From assembly GCF_003569915.1 (NCBI RefSeq), contig NZ_KZ984469.1, positions 1 through 54,644 on the forward strand: a DNA stretch of 54,644 nucleotides, given 5' to 3'. A program made the position numbers and the translations under genes. Positions within the stretch are counted from its first letter, which is position 1. Every line of letters begins with the position of its first letter. Below, in pieces: positions 9,224 through 18,525 of the stretch. This stretch comes from Comamonas testosteroni. GTDB lineage: Bacteria; Pseudomonadota; Gammaproteobacteria; Burkholderiales; Burkholderiaceae_C. Under the pieces are notes generated by a model. The model saw only the letters and a list, made by a program, of their open reading frames with translations, made no database searches and was not told the DNA's origin.

Positions 9224-9306
9224 TAGTTGCTCCGCAAAAAGCCAACCTGTACTTTCAGCGGAGCGCGCCATAAAAATGGTGCTTAAAGTTAGCGAATATG
9301 CGATGT

Positions 9307-10623
9307 TTAGAAGCTTTGACCAGATGGGTTGAAACTGCCTGGGTAGTTCACCGAACGAACAGCTGCGCGGTCAAACATCTTCAACATACCAAGTGAATGT
9401 AGCCTCTGAACCTCTGGAAGTCGCGGATCTGTTGCCGACCAGTTGCTAGTCATGACCACCGCCATGGTGTGCCCTCCCTTCAGTTCATCAATCAAAAAAA
9501 TCGCCGGGATGTATTCCTCATAACAAATGATGACTCGGGCCACTTCGCCGTTAGACAAATCAATTCGTGTATCTCTGAACCAGTCACTTGAGAAATGTTC
9601 TGAGTGCCAAGGCCTCCACATTGACAGCATTGCTGGTTGCCTTTGGTCCACGACAACACTTGGATTTCCGGGCGAAATCAAAACAGCCTGGTTACGATAG
9701 TGACCGTCCTTGCCCCTACCTATCTTCCCTACAACAGCACTTTTTCCTGCCCACTTCAAAGGCGCAACAACTTCCGACGAAACCATAAAATCTAAAGCAG
9801 GATCGTCAAGGTTCATGGTGTTTTCAGGGAATACCAACACTTGCGCTACTTCACCAATCTGGCCCTCCTCAGTGACTTGCTTGATTGTTCTGCGTACCTC
9901 TCCATAGCGCTCCACCTGCTCCATGTCTCCTGCTGGCGGTTTGCCAAAGTAGGTATCGACTCCGACGACGCCCCTCGGCGGCTTGAATTCTGGGATCGGG
10001 CTTGTAGCACCAGCCGCGCCACAGAGCGTCAGACCGAGAATCAAAAGGTGACGTTGAATCAGAAGGCCTCTCGTATGGCGTACAAGGCCCGCACACACGC
10101 CAGTTGCGACAATTGCAACGGCTACCCCGAGAAATCCCCATCCTTCGAGCACATAGCCCCAGGCAGGTAACGGATGCCCATCAAGCACCAATGCAAAAGG
10201 TGGCAAGAGTCCTGCCACCATCGCTAATGATGTCGTTATCGCTGTGCTAACCGCGGACTTGCTCTTATCCCCTGACACGAAGATTGGCCATACAACTGCA
10301 GCCAATGTTGAGAGCATGAACCATGAGACTGCGCCCATCAATATCGAATCATTGAACCAAGCAGACGCAAAGCCCATGAGACCGTAAACAGTGCAGGCGT
10401 GGTATCCCAAAGCGTAGGCATATACACCCGCCCTCCCCCGCATACAGGGAAACAAGACAGGAAATGCTATGGCGAGGTACGGTGTATTACCCCAGTGCCA
10501 TGCAGTCAAACCCACGACTGCACCAGCCAACAGAGCGAACAAGTAAGGACTGCTAGCTGCCAGCAGTACGCGGAAGTGATACTGCACAAAGCTGCAATAT
10601 TGTTGACTTGTCCAATTGGTCAT
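9307..10623 (-). CDS. traB: TraB-like membrane nitrilase/Lnt-family protein
   Basis: This 438-residue protein has an N-terminal half with about six membrane segments (residues 15-210) and a C-terminal carbon-nitrogen hydrolase domain. This is the layout of Ti-plasmid TraB and of apolipoprotein N-acyltransferase. The catalytic triad can be placed as Glu in LVFPENTMN, Lys in VVGKIGRG and Cys in VIICYEEY, so the enzyme looks intact. Ti-type TraB assists conjugation by an unknown route; Lnt enzymes acylate lipoproteins in the periplasm. The gene overlaps the upstream gene by 71 bp. A conjugation-linked acyl-transfer role is inference. Confidence 0.8.
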   Translation of the reverse strand: MTNWTSQQYCSFVQYHFRVLLAASSPYLFALLAGAVVGLTAWHWGNTPYLAIAFPVLFPCMRGRAGVYAYALGYHACTVYGLMGFASAWFNDSILMGAVSWFMLSTLAAVVWPIFVSGDKSKSAVSTAITTSLAMVAGLLPPFALVLDGHPLPAWGYVLEGWGFLGVAVAIVATGVCAGLVRHTRGLLIQRHLLILGLTLCGAAGATSPIPEFKPPRGVVGVDTYFGKPPAGDMEQVERYGEVRRTIKQVTEEGQIGEVAQVLVFPENTMNLDDPALDFMVSSEVVAPLKWAGKSAVVGKIGRGKDGHYRNQAVLISPGNPSVVVDQRQPAMLSMWRPWHSEHFSSDWFRDTRIDLSNGEVARVIICYEEYIPAIFLIDELKGGHTMAVVMTSNWSATDPRLPEVQRLHSLGMLKMFDRAAVRSVNYPGSFNPSGQSF

Positions 10624-11398
10624 CGTTATAGCTCAAGGCCTTTATAGCCAGAGTCAGTATTTGGTAACGATGCTCTTGGCCGACCCTTATTGGCCAGACA
10701 GTTCCCGCCTGCTCAAGCTTGAGAAAGATGGAATCAAATTGCTCTTTCGCTCTGAAAAACTTATCACGAGCGCGCCCATGATTCTGAGCATGCCAAACTT
10801 GGCCAGCAGGCAATTTACCCAGAAGAATCGCAGTGAACTGAGGCAATTCCAAGAGCGTTAGCTGGAAGGATATTCGCCTCTCCCAGTCGTAGCTGCGAGG
10901 GGCAATCTGAATTGCAGCCTCTACCGTGAGGGTACGGTTCTGCTTAGGTTGATCGGGTCTGGCCTTGAGCCAGTCAAGTTCAAACATGTAGGCACAGCGC
11001 TGGCCGTAAACGTAGTGTTTTTCTCGAAATATTTCACGCTCTTGATCGGTACGCAGAGTCGATTTTGGGGGAACAAGACCCTGAACTGGTTCAGTAGCCT
11101 GAACTGGTAAGCGGCCCATTGTTGGCCGCAACGCATGTGGGGAATATGGCTTCAGCTTTGAAAGAATTGGATCACTGGTTTCTACATTCCGTCCGTGCGC
11201 TAATTGTGTGAGTTCACCTACAAACTTCAGACTTTCCTGGTCCTCTGCACCCATGACTATGCGGCGAAGGTGGAAGTCCAGGGTGCTGTGATCTACAGGG
11301 TTCAACGACCTGAGTAAAGGCTTATAGCCTTCAACATTGGCGGTCGGAAAACCTCTGCTTCGGAGAACTAAACAGATACGCTCGGCAGAGACGTGCAT
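10553..11398 (-). CDS. Hypothetical protein, 281 aa
   Basis: This is a soluble, basic 281-residue protein with no family I recognise. It lacks a signal peptide and membrane spans. Its ATG shares a base with the stop of the upstream bactofilin (TGATG), and its 3' end overlaps the TraB-like gene, so it is tightly embedded in the 13278-9307 operon. The tryptophan-bearing middle (YDWERRISF) and the helical N-terminus give no clue to function. Confidence 0.75.
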   Translation of the reverse strand: MHVSAERICLVLRSRGFPTANVEGYKPLLRSLNPVDHSTLDFHLRRIVMGAEDQESLKFVGELTQLAHGRNVETSDPILSKLKPYSPHALRPTMGRLPVQATEPVQGLVPPKSTLRTDQEREIFREKHYVYGQRCAYMFELDWLKARPDQPKQNRTLTVEAAIQIAPRSYDWERRISFQLTLLELPQFTAILLGKLPAGQVWHAQNHGRARDKFFRAKEQFDSIFLKLEQAGTVWPIRVGQEHRYQILTLAIKALSYNDDQLDKSTILQLCAVSLPRTAGS

Positions 11399-11751
11399 CA
11401 GGTAAGTCGATTAAGGCTTGCAGACACATCCGCCCCAGCATGGAGCTGGAAGTCACGAGCTTGGACAAAGCCGCTAACAGCAGCACCAGTTCCAATGTGT
11501 AGGACCCCATGAATCAGCGCTTTCTCTACTGACATCTGGCCAAGAACATATGCATCACCGTGGATCTCAACCATTCCATCAAGATGTCCAGATTGCAGCA
11601 GAACAAGTGAACCATTCAGCTGGAGGTTTCCAGAGACCTTTCCCTCAAGAAGCAACCCGGTTGAGTATGCGATGCTCCCAGTCAACTCTGAGCCAGCAGG
11701 TACGCGAGCACGAATGTTCTGTTCTTGGAAGTCGATTTCAAAAGTTGACAT
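11398..11751 (-). CDS. Bactofilin family protein, small
   Basis: This 117-residue protein consists almost wholly of a bactofilin (polymer-forming cytoskeletal, former DUF583) beta-helix. Short repeating units such as LLLEGKVSGNLQLNG and VEIHGDAYVLGQ run from about residue 18 to 105. Bactofilins polymerise without nucleotide and act as scaffolds at membranes. It starts directly after the stop of the single-pass membrane protein upstream (TAA-ATG), so the two are probably made together. It is one of three bactofilins in this block. Confidence 0.85.
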   Translation of the reverse strand: MSTFEIDFQEQNIRARVPAGSELTGSIAYSTGLLLEGKVSGNLQLNGSLVLLQSGHLDGMVEIHGDAYVLGQMSVEKALIHGVLHIGTGAAVSGFVQARDFQLHAGADVSASLNRLT

Positions 11752-13278
11752 TTATTTCATTCCATATGAGCCACGAGAGGTGTTGATCACGCCCTTCACG
11801 GGATCGAAGCCACTGACAACAGCTCCGTTTGGCAATACATCACCTTCCTTGACTCGAATTGGTAGTTGAGTTGTGGGATTTGTAACTAAACCGTAAGCCA
11901 CATCCACATGCATGACTTCAGGCGCAGAGCGTGTCACTCTGGAACTCGGCTTAGGCTCTGCTAATGTGGTTTTCGTTGGTTCACGCGTTACTGGCTTAGT
12001 CTGGACCACGGGCCTTCCGTTGGCATGTATTTCACGGATTGGAAGTGCATACCCTGAAGCAAAATCCTCTTCAGATTCTTCAGTACGAGACTTTGCCCTC
12101 GGTTGATCGTTCTGAACTTTTGCCGGCTTAATCGACTTGGGCTTTTCAACTTGCTTCACCGCCACCTTCTTTGCAGGCTCGGCTTCCATTTTTTTGGAAG
12201 ACGGGGCTTCTGGCTTGACGCTCACGACTGCTGCTGTGGGTTGTTTCCGAACCAGATCAGCTGCTGGAGGCTTGCTGTCCAAGGACGGCTCTTGCTTTGC
12301 TTCAATCTTTGCTGACTTCGTAGAGGCCTTGCTTTCCTCCAATGGAGCGGCAAGTTTCGCAACAGGAGGGGCATTGTTCGAGCGCTCCGCAACCTCACGC
12401 AACTCGGCAATATCACTGGGAATGCCCGGATCTTGTGTGAGTGGTACGTCCATCGTCGCAGTATTCTTGTCAACGAGCTTAGGTTTGGATTCTGGCTGGG
12501 GCTTCGGTGCTGGCGCGGCGCTTGGCATTTCTGCGCCTGGCTTTGCTACTCTCATCGAAGGCTTCACGACAGGTGCGGTTGAGGCAATTGTTCCATCGAC
12601 AAAAGGTGCCAGTGGATCAGATTCGCCAACAGGCACACTAGATAATTCTGCAGGCAAAGGGCCGTCGTTATTTGCCGCTCTTGCAGCATCCGATGACTCC
12701 TTGGTTTTCTGAAGCCTCGCGGCCTTCAGCAATTCCATTTCGTCAGGCGTCAACTGCATCATGAGCGTTGCAGGCTCACTTGTCATCGGTGCTGCAGTTT
12801 GCGGGACTGGTGCTGTTTGTGCCTGGGGCGCTTGCGAAGTGCCGTCTTTAGGGATCAAGTTGGACGCAGCAATGATGCAAACGCCAATCAAGCCAGCACC
12901 AGCCAAAAGTTTTTGTCCCTTGGTTAGTGGCTTTTTTGATTCTTTCTTCCTCTTTGTTTTTGGGGACTCCTCCATCATGGCTATGTCTTCCGGCTCAACA
13001 GTCGCCTTTCTTCTGTTTTGTTTTGGCGCACCAGTTGATGTGGGGTCGTCAGCTTGGTCAACCTCTTGAATCAAAGGCCTAGCCATCTCTTCGTTACGGT
13101 CACGCACATGTTGGTAGATGGGCGGGACTCCCTGGGCCTCACGTTCAAATAATGGCTTCCTCTTATGCACTGGCTCAGCCGTTTCATCAAGTGGTTCACC
13201 CAGTTCAAGTCGAACCCCACGCCCAACGACTGCAGCATTGATCTGATGTTCTTGTGATTGCACTTCTTCTGTCGCCAT
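11752..13278 (-). CDS. Single-pass membrane protein with long Pro/Lys/Ala-rich linker
   Basis: This 508-residue protein has a cytoplasmic N-terminus of about 120 residues ending in a Lys-rich stretch and one membrane segment at about 126-144 (LLAGAGLIGVCIIAASNLI). A very long low-complexity Pro/Ala/Lys/Ser region follows. The compact C-terminal domain (PIRVKEGDVLPNGAVVSGFD) resembles the small periplasmic beta domain of PilP/GspC-like secretion proteins. It is followed immediately by a bactofilin. The topology suggests an envelope-spanning scaffold; function is unknown. Confidence 0.75.
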   Translation of the reverse strand: MATEEVQSQEHQINAAVVGRGVRLELGEPLDETAEPVHKRKPLFEREAQGVPPIYQHVRDRNEEMARPLIQEVDQADDPTSTGAPKQNRRKATVEPEDIAMMEESPKTKRKKESKKPLTKGQKLLAGAGLIGVCIIAASNLIPKDGTSQAPQAQTAPVPQTAAPMTSEPATLMMQLTPDEMELLKAARLQKTKESSDAARAANNDGPLPAELSSVPVGESDPLAPFVDGTIASTAPVVKPSMRVAKPGAEMPSAAPAPKPQPESKPKLVDKNTATMDVPLTQDPGIPSDIAELREVAERSNNAPPVAKLAAPLEESKASTKSAKIEAKQEPSLDSKPPAADLVRKQPTAAVVSVKPEAPSSKKMEAEPAKKVAVKQVEKPKSIKPAKVQNDQPRAKSRTEESEEDFASGYALPIREIHANGRPVVQTKPVTREPTKTTLAEPKPSSRVTRSAPEVMHVDVAYGLVTNPTTQLPIRVKEGDVLPNGAVVSGFDPVKGVINTSRGSYGMK

Positions 13279-13311
13279 TGATGTGTACTTCTGCGGGCTT
13301 TAAGGACATTC

Positions 13312-14187
13312 CTACGCACACACAGGGGGAGTATTTAGATGACTAAATAGTGCCTCCGCAGGAGGAGAAATCGCAGCTTTATTGGTAGCTCTTTCGACGT
13401 ATTTATGATCCAAGAAGCTCGGCATGGTCGGTAGAGGGAGGTCATCCACTTTGGTGCCTCCTGCATCAAATTTACTTTCCCACTCCGAAAGCAACTTTTC
13501 TCCGTATTCCCGCATACCTGCTGAAATTGGTGCCGTGTCTTCTTGTTGACCAACATACTGAAGGTCTAAAGTAGAAAACGCTTCATAGCTTGATCCACGC
13601 GTACTCTTTTGCCAAGTAGTAAGCATCAGAGAGGCAGAAGTTAACTCACCGCATGTGCGAGCTTTCGCATATTCAAGACCAGAATGCATTGCCTTATATG
13701 CATTCTCTGAGTTTGAACGTATTTCAACTGGAAGACTCCCAAGAAGTACATTTACCCGAACGTCGATCATGCAAGGTGATTTACCCATTTTTGCCATCGG
13801 ACAACGTTTGGGGCCAAGACAGCGGACCTTGACTTCTGTTTTTTCGTCATTCAGAAGATTGGCCACCTTCCCGTTGCCAACGCATACGGGATGGTCGATT
13901 TCATGATCTGCCCACTTAACGAACTGCGCACGAATTAAATGCTCCGGTTCATCAAACTCAACTGAGACTTGCAGGTTTTCAATTTTCCCTCCCTTCTCAT
14001 ACTCCGAATGAAGTTCGTGCAACACCATTTCTGGATGCATTCGACTTGCATTCTCAGAGCCAATGCTTGAATGAACATGAGATACGATCTCTATATTTGC
14101 CACACCCTCTTCTACGGTTTCAATTCGTATTACGGCTTGGGGATTTCGGTAAGGCTTATGTTGATGACCAAGCATGCATTTCTCCAT
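13312..14187 (-). CDS. Hypothetical Cys-motif protein (metal-binding, RDF-like?)
   Basis: This 291-residue protein has a central CLGPKRCPMAKMGKSPC motif (about residues 122-138). It recalls the Cys cluster of ICE and phage proteins annotated as hydrolase or metal-binding protein or recombination directionality factor. A GxxYAKARTCGELTSASLML-like block follows, also typical of that type. An in-frame ATG at 14175 has a GGAG site 6 bp upstream and may be the true start. No nuclease motif is seen. The assignment is tentative. Confidence 0.7.
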   Translation of the reverse strand: MEKCMLGHQHKPYRNPQAVIRIETVEEGVANIEIVSHVHSSIGSENASRMHPEMVLHELHSEYEKGGKIENLQVSVEFDEPEHLIRAQFVKWADHEIDHPVCVGNGKVANLLNDEKTEVKVRCLGPKRCPMAKMGKSPCMIDVRVNVLLGSLPVEIRSNSENAYKAMHSGLEYAKARTCGELTSASLMLTTWQKSTRGSSYEAFSTLDLQYVGQQEDTAPISAGMREYGEKLLSEWESKFDAGGTKVDDLPLPTMPSFLDHKYVERATNKAAISPPAEALFSHLNTPPVCA

Positions 14188-14225
14188 TTACGCTCTATTA
14201 AATCAAAATTTCAATTTCGCGCAAA

Positions 14226-15179
14226 TCAGTGGAGGCATTTTGCAGGTGAAATTATTTTTTGAACTTCAACAGGGAGATCATTAGACAATCTTTTAACGTA
14301 GTTGAACAAGTTTTCAACCGAATCCATAGAAATCAAAGCTGTATTAAAGGGGAATTCACGAATCAACAAATCAGAAGACTCTTTATAAAATCCCACTCGA
14401 ATAATCAAGTTTGAGTTACTTGTACAACTAATGGCTGGCAAACCTACAGTCCTTCCTTCGCTCATGTGACTTAGAAGCATTTCGGAACCAACTTCATATG
14501 CTTCTGCAAGCGTCGCTATCGGACCTAAGCGAATTGTTCTGTGATCAAACGAATCAGATTTACAGTTAATGGAAATTCTTCCTTTTAATTCATTATCAAA
14601 GGAAAATTTACGTATTCCGCTCATCTTTGGAATCTGTGGGGTGCGGTTGTATCGTGTTGCTGATCCCACCATAAAACACAACTCAGCTCCTTCGCCTGCT
14701 TCGATGCGCTCACAGATACTTTGCTGAACCTCCATGCACACAGTTTCGCTCTCATAACGCTGATCACCCGCAATCTTTCCGAGCAACGCTGCCTGGGCAA
14801 TGTACGGCATGCCGGTGAGTACATCCGCATGAATAAGACCTTCAAATGCAGCAATCTTGTACTCCGCACCGAATGCCTTACGCACCATCATTCTGGAGGC
14901 GCTATCGAACAGTTTGATTGGATTTCCACTTGTGGAAACGAAATGATTGCACGACTTAGGAATCAGAACTGGAATTGCCCATATTGTTGAAACCTCAGTG
15001 AAGTTCCCACCCTCCAACTCCGCTTGGTAGTTAGTTAGGGCAAAACGCACACTACGGCTTAGTTCAACGTGACTCTCGGACTTGTCCAGCAACTCGGAAA
15101 CCTTCACTTCATCTCGGGACGTGAAGGCCTCCTTTATTGCGACAAGTTCGTCAATAAAATTACTTTTTTCTTTATGCAT
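14226..15179 (-). CDS. Hypothetical protein, 317 aa
   Basis: This is a soluble protein of unrecognised family. The start at 15179 is chosen because AGGAG precedes it by 5 bp; the longer frame adds seven residues without a ribosome site. The gene is AT-richer than its neighbours. It is divergent from the RecE-like exonuclease gene at 15280 (about 100 bp apart) and lies 38 bp upstream of the Cys-motif gene, suggesting a recombination-related neighbourhood. Confidence 0.7.
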   Translation of the reverse strand: MHKEKSNFIDELVAIKEAFTSRDEVKVSELLDKSESHVELSRSVRFALTNYQAELEGGNFTEVSTIWAIPVLIPKSCNHFVSTSGNPIKLFDSASRMMVRKAFGAEYKIAAFEGLIHADVLTGMPYIAQAALLGKIAGDQRYESETVCMEVQQSICERIEAGEGAELCFMVGSATRYNRTPQIPKMSGIRKFSFDNELKGRISINCKSDSFDHRTIRLGPIATLAEAYEVGSEMLLSHMSEGRTVGLPAISCTSNSNLIIRVGFYKESSDLLIREFPFNTALISMDSVENLFNYVKRLSNDLPVEVQKIISPAKCLH

Positions 15180-15279
15180 CGATACTCCTAATAGCTTCAC
15201 TATACGGTAGAGAGCATTTAACGCAAATCATGTTGATCGAAGAAATTGCGCCAATTGCAATTTTTGCTACTATTGGCTC

Positions 15280-16146
15280 ATGACCAATAAAAGTGATTGC
15301 TACACGCTGCAAAACTCGAACAGTGCATATCACAATGATGTTGATATCTATTCTTCGAGCATGCTTAAGAATGCTATCGAATCTCCGGCCACATTTATTC
15401 AATGTTTGCTTGAACGATATAAAGGCTCAAAGGCTACAAACTTTGGCAGTCTCATGCATGCCTTAGTCTTGGAGCCTCATACAGTTAATGAACTGGTTGC
15501 CATCTACCCAGTTGATTTGAATCGCACTAAAGAATGCGCAATATTCAAATTGGCCAACCCTAATCGTTTTTGTATTTCTTTGCGGGATTTCATCCAAGCT
15601 CAAAACTTAGCTGAGAAGATCCTCAATCAAGTTTTCCGAGGAAAAACCTTTCGACAATACATAGCCGAGGGTACAGTTGAGCGCAGCATCTATTACACAG
15701 ACCCTATAACAGGACTCAAGTGCCGTACACGCCCAGACTTACTTCATCCAGAGTTTACGTTTGATCTTAAAACGACTCGCTACTGGTCTCAGGATAGCTT
15801 TGATCGCCAGGCCATAGATCTGCACTACGATCTATCGGCCTATATGTACACGCTCTCACGCTTTTTACTGGAGAAGTCTGCTAGCGCTTCACCTGAGGCT
15901 GTTACAGTCAAGCCTTTCGTAATCGTGTCCGTTTGCACCGAAGCACCCCACAGTGTCTTTTTTAGGCCAACATCCTATTCATTTCTTCAAAATGGTCAGA
16001 AGAAATATGAAAGCTCAGTTGCTATAATCAAGGCATGCAGTCAAGTACAAACTTGGCCTGCTATGGGTGGTGAGAAGGAGATTGATTTGGCCCCTTGGCA
16101 AATGTTCTCCTCAAACATCAACTCCTCTCTTCCTTCTTCACTCTAA
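15280..16146 (+). CDS. RecE/exonuclease VIII-like PD-(D/E)XK nuclease
   Basis: This 288-residue protein has features of phage and plasmid exodeoxyribonuclease 8-type enzymes. The N-terminal SSSMLKNAIESPATF and FGSLMHALVLEP blocks match the start of that family. The nuclease core has Asp in CRTRPDLL followed by FTFDLKTT, the D-(D/E)xK signature. Such enzymes chew one DNA strand to feed single-strand annealing recombination. No RecT-like partner is obvious next to it. It forms an operon with the H-NS gene 9 bp downstream and is one of few plus-strand genes here. Confidence 0.8.
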   Translation: MTNKSDCYTLQNSNSAYHNDVDIYSSSMLKNAIESPATFIQCLLERYKGSKATNFGSLMHALVLEPHTVNELVAIYPVDLNRTKECAIFKLANPNRFCISLRDFIQAQNLAEKILNQVFRGKTFRQYIAEGTVERSIYYTDPITGLKCRTRPDLLHPEFTFDLKTTRYWSQDSFDRQAIDLHYDLSAYMYTLSRFLLEKSASASPEAVTVKPFVIVSVCTEAPHSVFFRPTSYSFLQNGQKKYESSVAIIKACSQVQTWPAMGGEKEIDLAPWQMFSSNINSSLPSSL

Positions 16147-16155
16147 AGGATCACC

Positions 16156-16443
16156 ATGTCCAACTATAAAGATCTACTCAATCAACGCGCCGTACTAGAA
16201 GCTCAAATCAAAGAAGCTCGTGAGAAAGAAGTTGCAGGCGCTGTCGCTGGTATTCGTGAACTCATTGCTGAATTCGATTTGAAGCCTGAAGACATCTTCC
16301 CAACGACGACCAAGCGCACTCCTCGTGCTGGCTCGAAGGTTGAGCCAAAGTACCGCGACCCCGTGTCAGGTGCTACCTGGACTGGCCGTGGAAAACCACC
16401 TAAGTGGATCGCTGATCAAGACCGCGAGAAGTTTGCCATTTAA
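16156..16443 (+). CDS. hns: H-NS family nucleoid protein
   Basis: This 95-residue protein has an N-terminal coiled coil (about 1-45) for oligomerisation and the C-terminal DNA-binding signature TWTGRGKPPKWI of beta-proteobacterial H-NS proteins. AAGGATCACC precedes the ATG. Plasmid H-NS copies silence AT-rich acquired DNA and lower the burden of the plasmid on the host. The operon ends at a strong bidirectional hairpin. Confidence 0.93.
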   Translation: MSNYKDLLNQRAVLEAQIKEAREKEVAGAVAGIRELIAEFDLKPEDIFPTTTKRTPRAGSKVEPKYRDPVSGATWTGRGKPPKWIADQDREKFAI

Positions 16444-16456
16444 TTTTTTCAGACAT

Positions 16457-16490
16457 TAAAAAAGGGTTCACAAAGTGAACCCTTTTTTTT
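16457..16490. terminator. Bidirectional terminator
   Basis: GGGTTCAC (16464-16471) pairs with GTGAACCC (16475-16482), flanked by A-runs on the left and T-runs on the right. It therefore works for the plus-strand hns gene and the minus-strand gene ending at 16497. Confidence 0.88.
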
Positions 16491-16496
16491 ACTTGT

Positions 16497-16862
16497 TTAA
16501 GCCGTTTTCTTATTTCGCTTTCCAGAGAACGTATTAGTTTTTTTATTACAGGTTTGATTTAGTTGATAACCGAAGTCCTCAAACTTTCGATTGAATGTCT
16601 TCAAATCAACACCACCATAGTTCCAGTCAGTGAGATCACCATCAATAGCATTCTCAAGGTCTGAAGGCACATAAACACCCCAACGCTCAAGCTGATAAAA
16701 CAAAGCTGTCTCATCTGGCAAGGGCTTAGATGCTTTAAGCGGTTGACCGCTTAGGTCTTCACCAAATATTTGACTGTAGAACGTCTTTGTGCGCGCACAA
16801 AAACCTGTCATAACAGTGGAAAGTTGGCTGTCAATGTGAGTTGTAAATGTGTATTGAGACAT
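16497..16862 (-). CDS. Hypothetical protein, 121 aa
   Basis: This is a small soluble protein of unknown family with a basic C-terminus (NKKTNTFSGKRNKKTA). ATG at 16862 is used; a GTG three codons upstream is equally possible. It is convergent with hns and follows the 16872 gene with only 9 bp between frames, so the two are probably co-transcribed. Confidence 0.6.
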   Translation of the reverse strand: MSQYTFTTHIDSQLSTVMTGFCARTKTFYSQIFGEDLSGQPLKASKPLPDETALFYQLERWGVYVPSDLENAIDGDLTDWNYGGVDLKTFNRKFEDFGYQLNQTCNKKTNTFSGKRNKKTA

Positions 16863-16871
16863 AGTACACAC

Positions 16872-17135
16872 TCACTCTTGAAACAGGAAGTCAGCCAACT
16901 CTGCGGGATTATTGCAGTTAGGAAAGCGTTGAGCTGCTGTCGAAGAAACCATGGTTTTTCGGCTCGCATTGTAGATCTTCTCTAAGGAAGTTCTGCTCTT
17001 CTTGGGATCTACCGGAAGTTGGCAGGAAATGCGCAAAGGCTGATATTCAGAGTGAATAACTTGCATGTTTTTGTCCGTAAAGGTTATGGACAACATGCCA
17101 GGGCAAGTTGCCCTGTTGGGTAAAGGTTGAATCAA
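16872..17135 (-). CDS. Hypothetical small protein
   Basis: This short frame upstream of the 16497 gene has a helical C-terminal half ending in AELADFLFQE. The start is unclear: TTG at 17135 or ATG at 17096 or 17066, none with a convincing ribosome site. No family is recognised. Support is mainly tight packing against the next gene and absence of a competing frame. Confidence 0.45.
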   Translation of the reverse strand: MIQPLPNRATCPGMLSITFTDKNMQVIHSEYQPLRISCQLPVDPKKSRTSLEKIYNASRKTMVSSTAAQRFPNCNNPAELADFLFQE

Positions 17136-17187
17136 TCAACAATGACGCGATGTGCGTTCATGACATGAATATATCACGCCAGAGGAC

Positions 17188-17940
17188 TTAAAAGAACATG
17201 TCGTCCATTTGCTCAGGCTGCCACAACACTACTTCTACCTCTTTGCCAGTTGCACGAATGTTTGCGATTGTTCTATCGGCTCGCCTATCACCCCTTCTAT
17301 CGAAAACAAAATAGTGGTCTGCACATTCACGAAGGGCTTTTGAATCCTCACCTAGCGTTCTTTGATCTTTTAGACCTGCATAGCAAATGGGTAGCCCGCT
17401 GGACAAGGCCCAGTCATGAATTGTTTGATTCGTGAAGCGGCCTCTCCAATGTACCAGTATCCAAGAGCCGTCAAATCTCTTGTTGATCAATCGCATCCGC
17501 CTGTTCAAGTGCGTGATTGGAACCTTACTTTCTGCAATCACACAAACTTTTGGTGCAGTTGCAAGCTTTGCCCCTTGATCAAAGAGTATCCCAGCGACCA
17601 TCTCCGAAACGCCGTTACGAATAATCTCCCTTATCAACTGAGATTTCACCGGCAATCCAGGTGCAGCCTCAATGCATCGGTAAGCCACACCTTGCGCTAT
17701 CACCAGTGCTTTGATCAAAGGCCAGTCTGATCTCCATAGTGCCGCATTCCTTTTTGATAGCCTGCGAACCTCGTACTCGTTCGGCATCATCAGCAGCTCT
17801 TGCACCAGTCCAGCATGCTTACTCAGGTCGAACTTACGCGCCTCAATCCAATGAGTCAAGCTTAGAAAATGTGCAGCTGATCCAGACTGAACCTCTGAGA
17901 ACTCAGGTCCATAGAAGCTGCTGAAGGAGTGCAAGAGCAT
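17188..17940 (-). CDS. Hypothetical protein with a possible SLOG-like Rossmann domain
   Basis: This is a 250-residue soluble protein. Its C-terminal half (about 130-240) has alternating strands and helices. SWILVHWRGRFTNQTIHDWA sits where SLOG/DUF2493 proteins carry VHGGxxGxDxxAxxWA, and a later FVFDRRGDRRADRTI stretch could be the second nucleotide-binding loop. The glycines that define SLOG are mostly missing, so this is a guess from pattern. It lies directly after two bactofilin genes. SLOG domains occur in nucleotide-signalling and defence proteins. Confidence 0.55.
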   Translation of the reverse strand: MLLHSFSSFYGPEFSEVQSGSAAHFLSLTHWIEARKFDLSKHAGLVQELLMMPNEYEVRRLSKRNAALWRSDWPLIKALVIAQGVAYRCIEAAPGLPVKSQLIREIIRNGVSEMVAGILFDQGAKLATAPKVCVIAESKVPITHLNRRMRLINKRFDGSWILVHWRGRFTNQTIHDWALSSGLPICYAGLKDQRTLGEDSKALRECADHYFVFDRRGDRRADRTIANIRATGKEVEVVLWQPEQMDDMFF

Positions 17941-17973
17941 AAATTTTGCGGGAAGTTAGTTCTTTCCTGATTT

Positions 17974-18522
17974 TCAGGTCATTTGGTGCTTAGCTTCCAC
18001 CTTGGCACCACGCTGAATACAAAGTTCAGCATAGCCAATCCCTCCTTCCAGCACTGCTCCGGGCAAAACCTCAAGAGAGGTGCAAACAATTTCACCAGAG
18101 AACTGGCCAGCAATTACGACTGTTTCAGCTTCAACACGACAACCTTGAGCTACCCCACCTGCTTCAAGGACAAATACCGAGCCTTCCCCCAAAGTAAAGC
18201 TCCCCCCCACTATTCCAGCAACTGCTACACCCACGTGCTTTTTGTTGGATTTGTATTCACCTTGAAATTCAGTGTCCTGACCAAGCTTAGTGCTTGCTCG
18301 ACTCAACAGATCCAAGCTGACCAACTTCAACATCAACTTACCACTGCTAATTTTCCCGTCGTGCATATGCCCAACATCAACTGCTTGCGGAGCCAACTTG
18401 ACCTGACTTACATCTGTCGGCGGTTTTTCGCTCTGTTCCGCTTGGCCGCTTTCACGATGCCCTATTGAGGCTCCTGGAGTGAATTTAACGGAGGTTGTGG
18501 GTGGGAATGAAATAGCTGTCAT
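17974..18522 (-). CDS. Bactofilin-like protein
   Basis: This 182-residue protein has repetitive beta-helix-like units in its second half (residues about 95-175, for example GGVAQGCRVEAETVVIAGQF and GAVLEGGIGYAELCIQRGA). A divergent N-terminal extension precedes them. AGGATAGAAC precedes the ATG. It follows another bactofilin gene by 3 bp, so the two probably co-assemble. It is less regular than typical bactofilins. Confidence 0.7.
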   Translation of the reverse strand: MTAISFPPTTSVKFTPGASIGHRESGQAEQSEKPPTDVSQVKLAPQAVDVGHMHDGKISSGKLMLKLVSLDLLSRASTKLGQDTEFQGEYKSNKKHVGVAVAGIVGGSFTLGEGSVFVLEAGGVAQGCRVEAETVVIAGQFSGEIVCTSLEVLPGAVLEGGIGYAELCIQRGAKVEAKHQMT

Positions 18523-18525
18523 GTT

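Noticed and set aside
12137..12712. 191-codon plus-strand frame
   Set aside because: It is the antisense shadow of the Pro/Ala/Lys-rich linker of the 11752-13278 protein.
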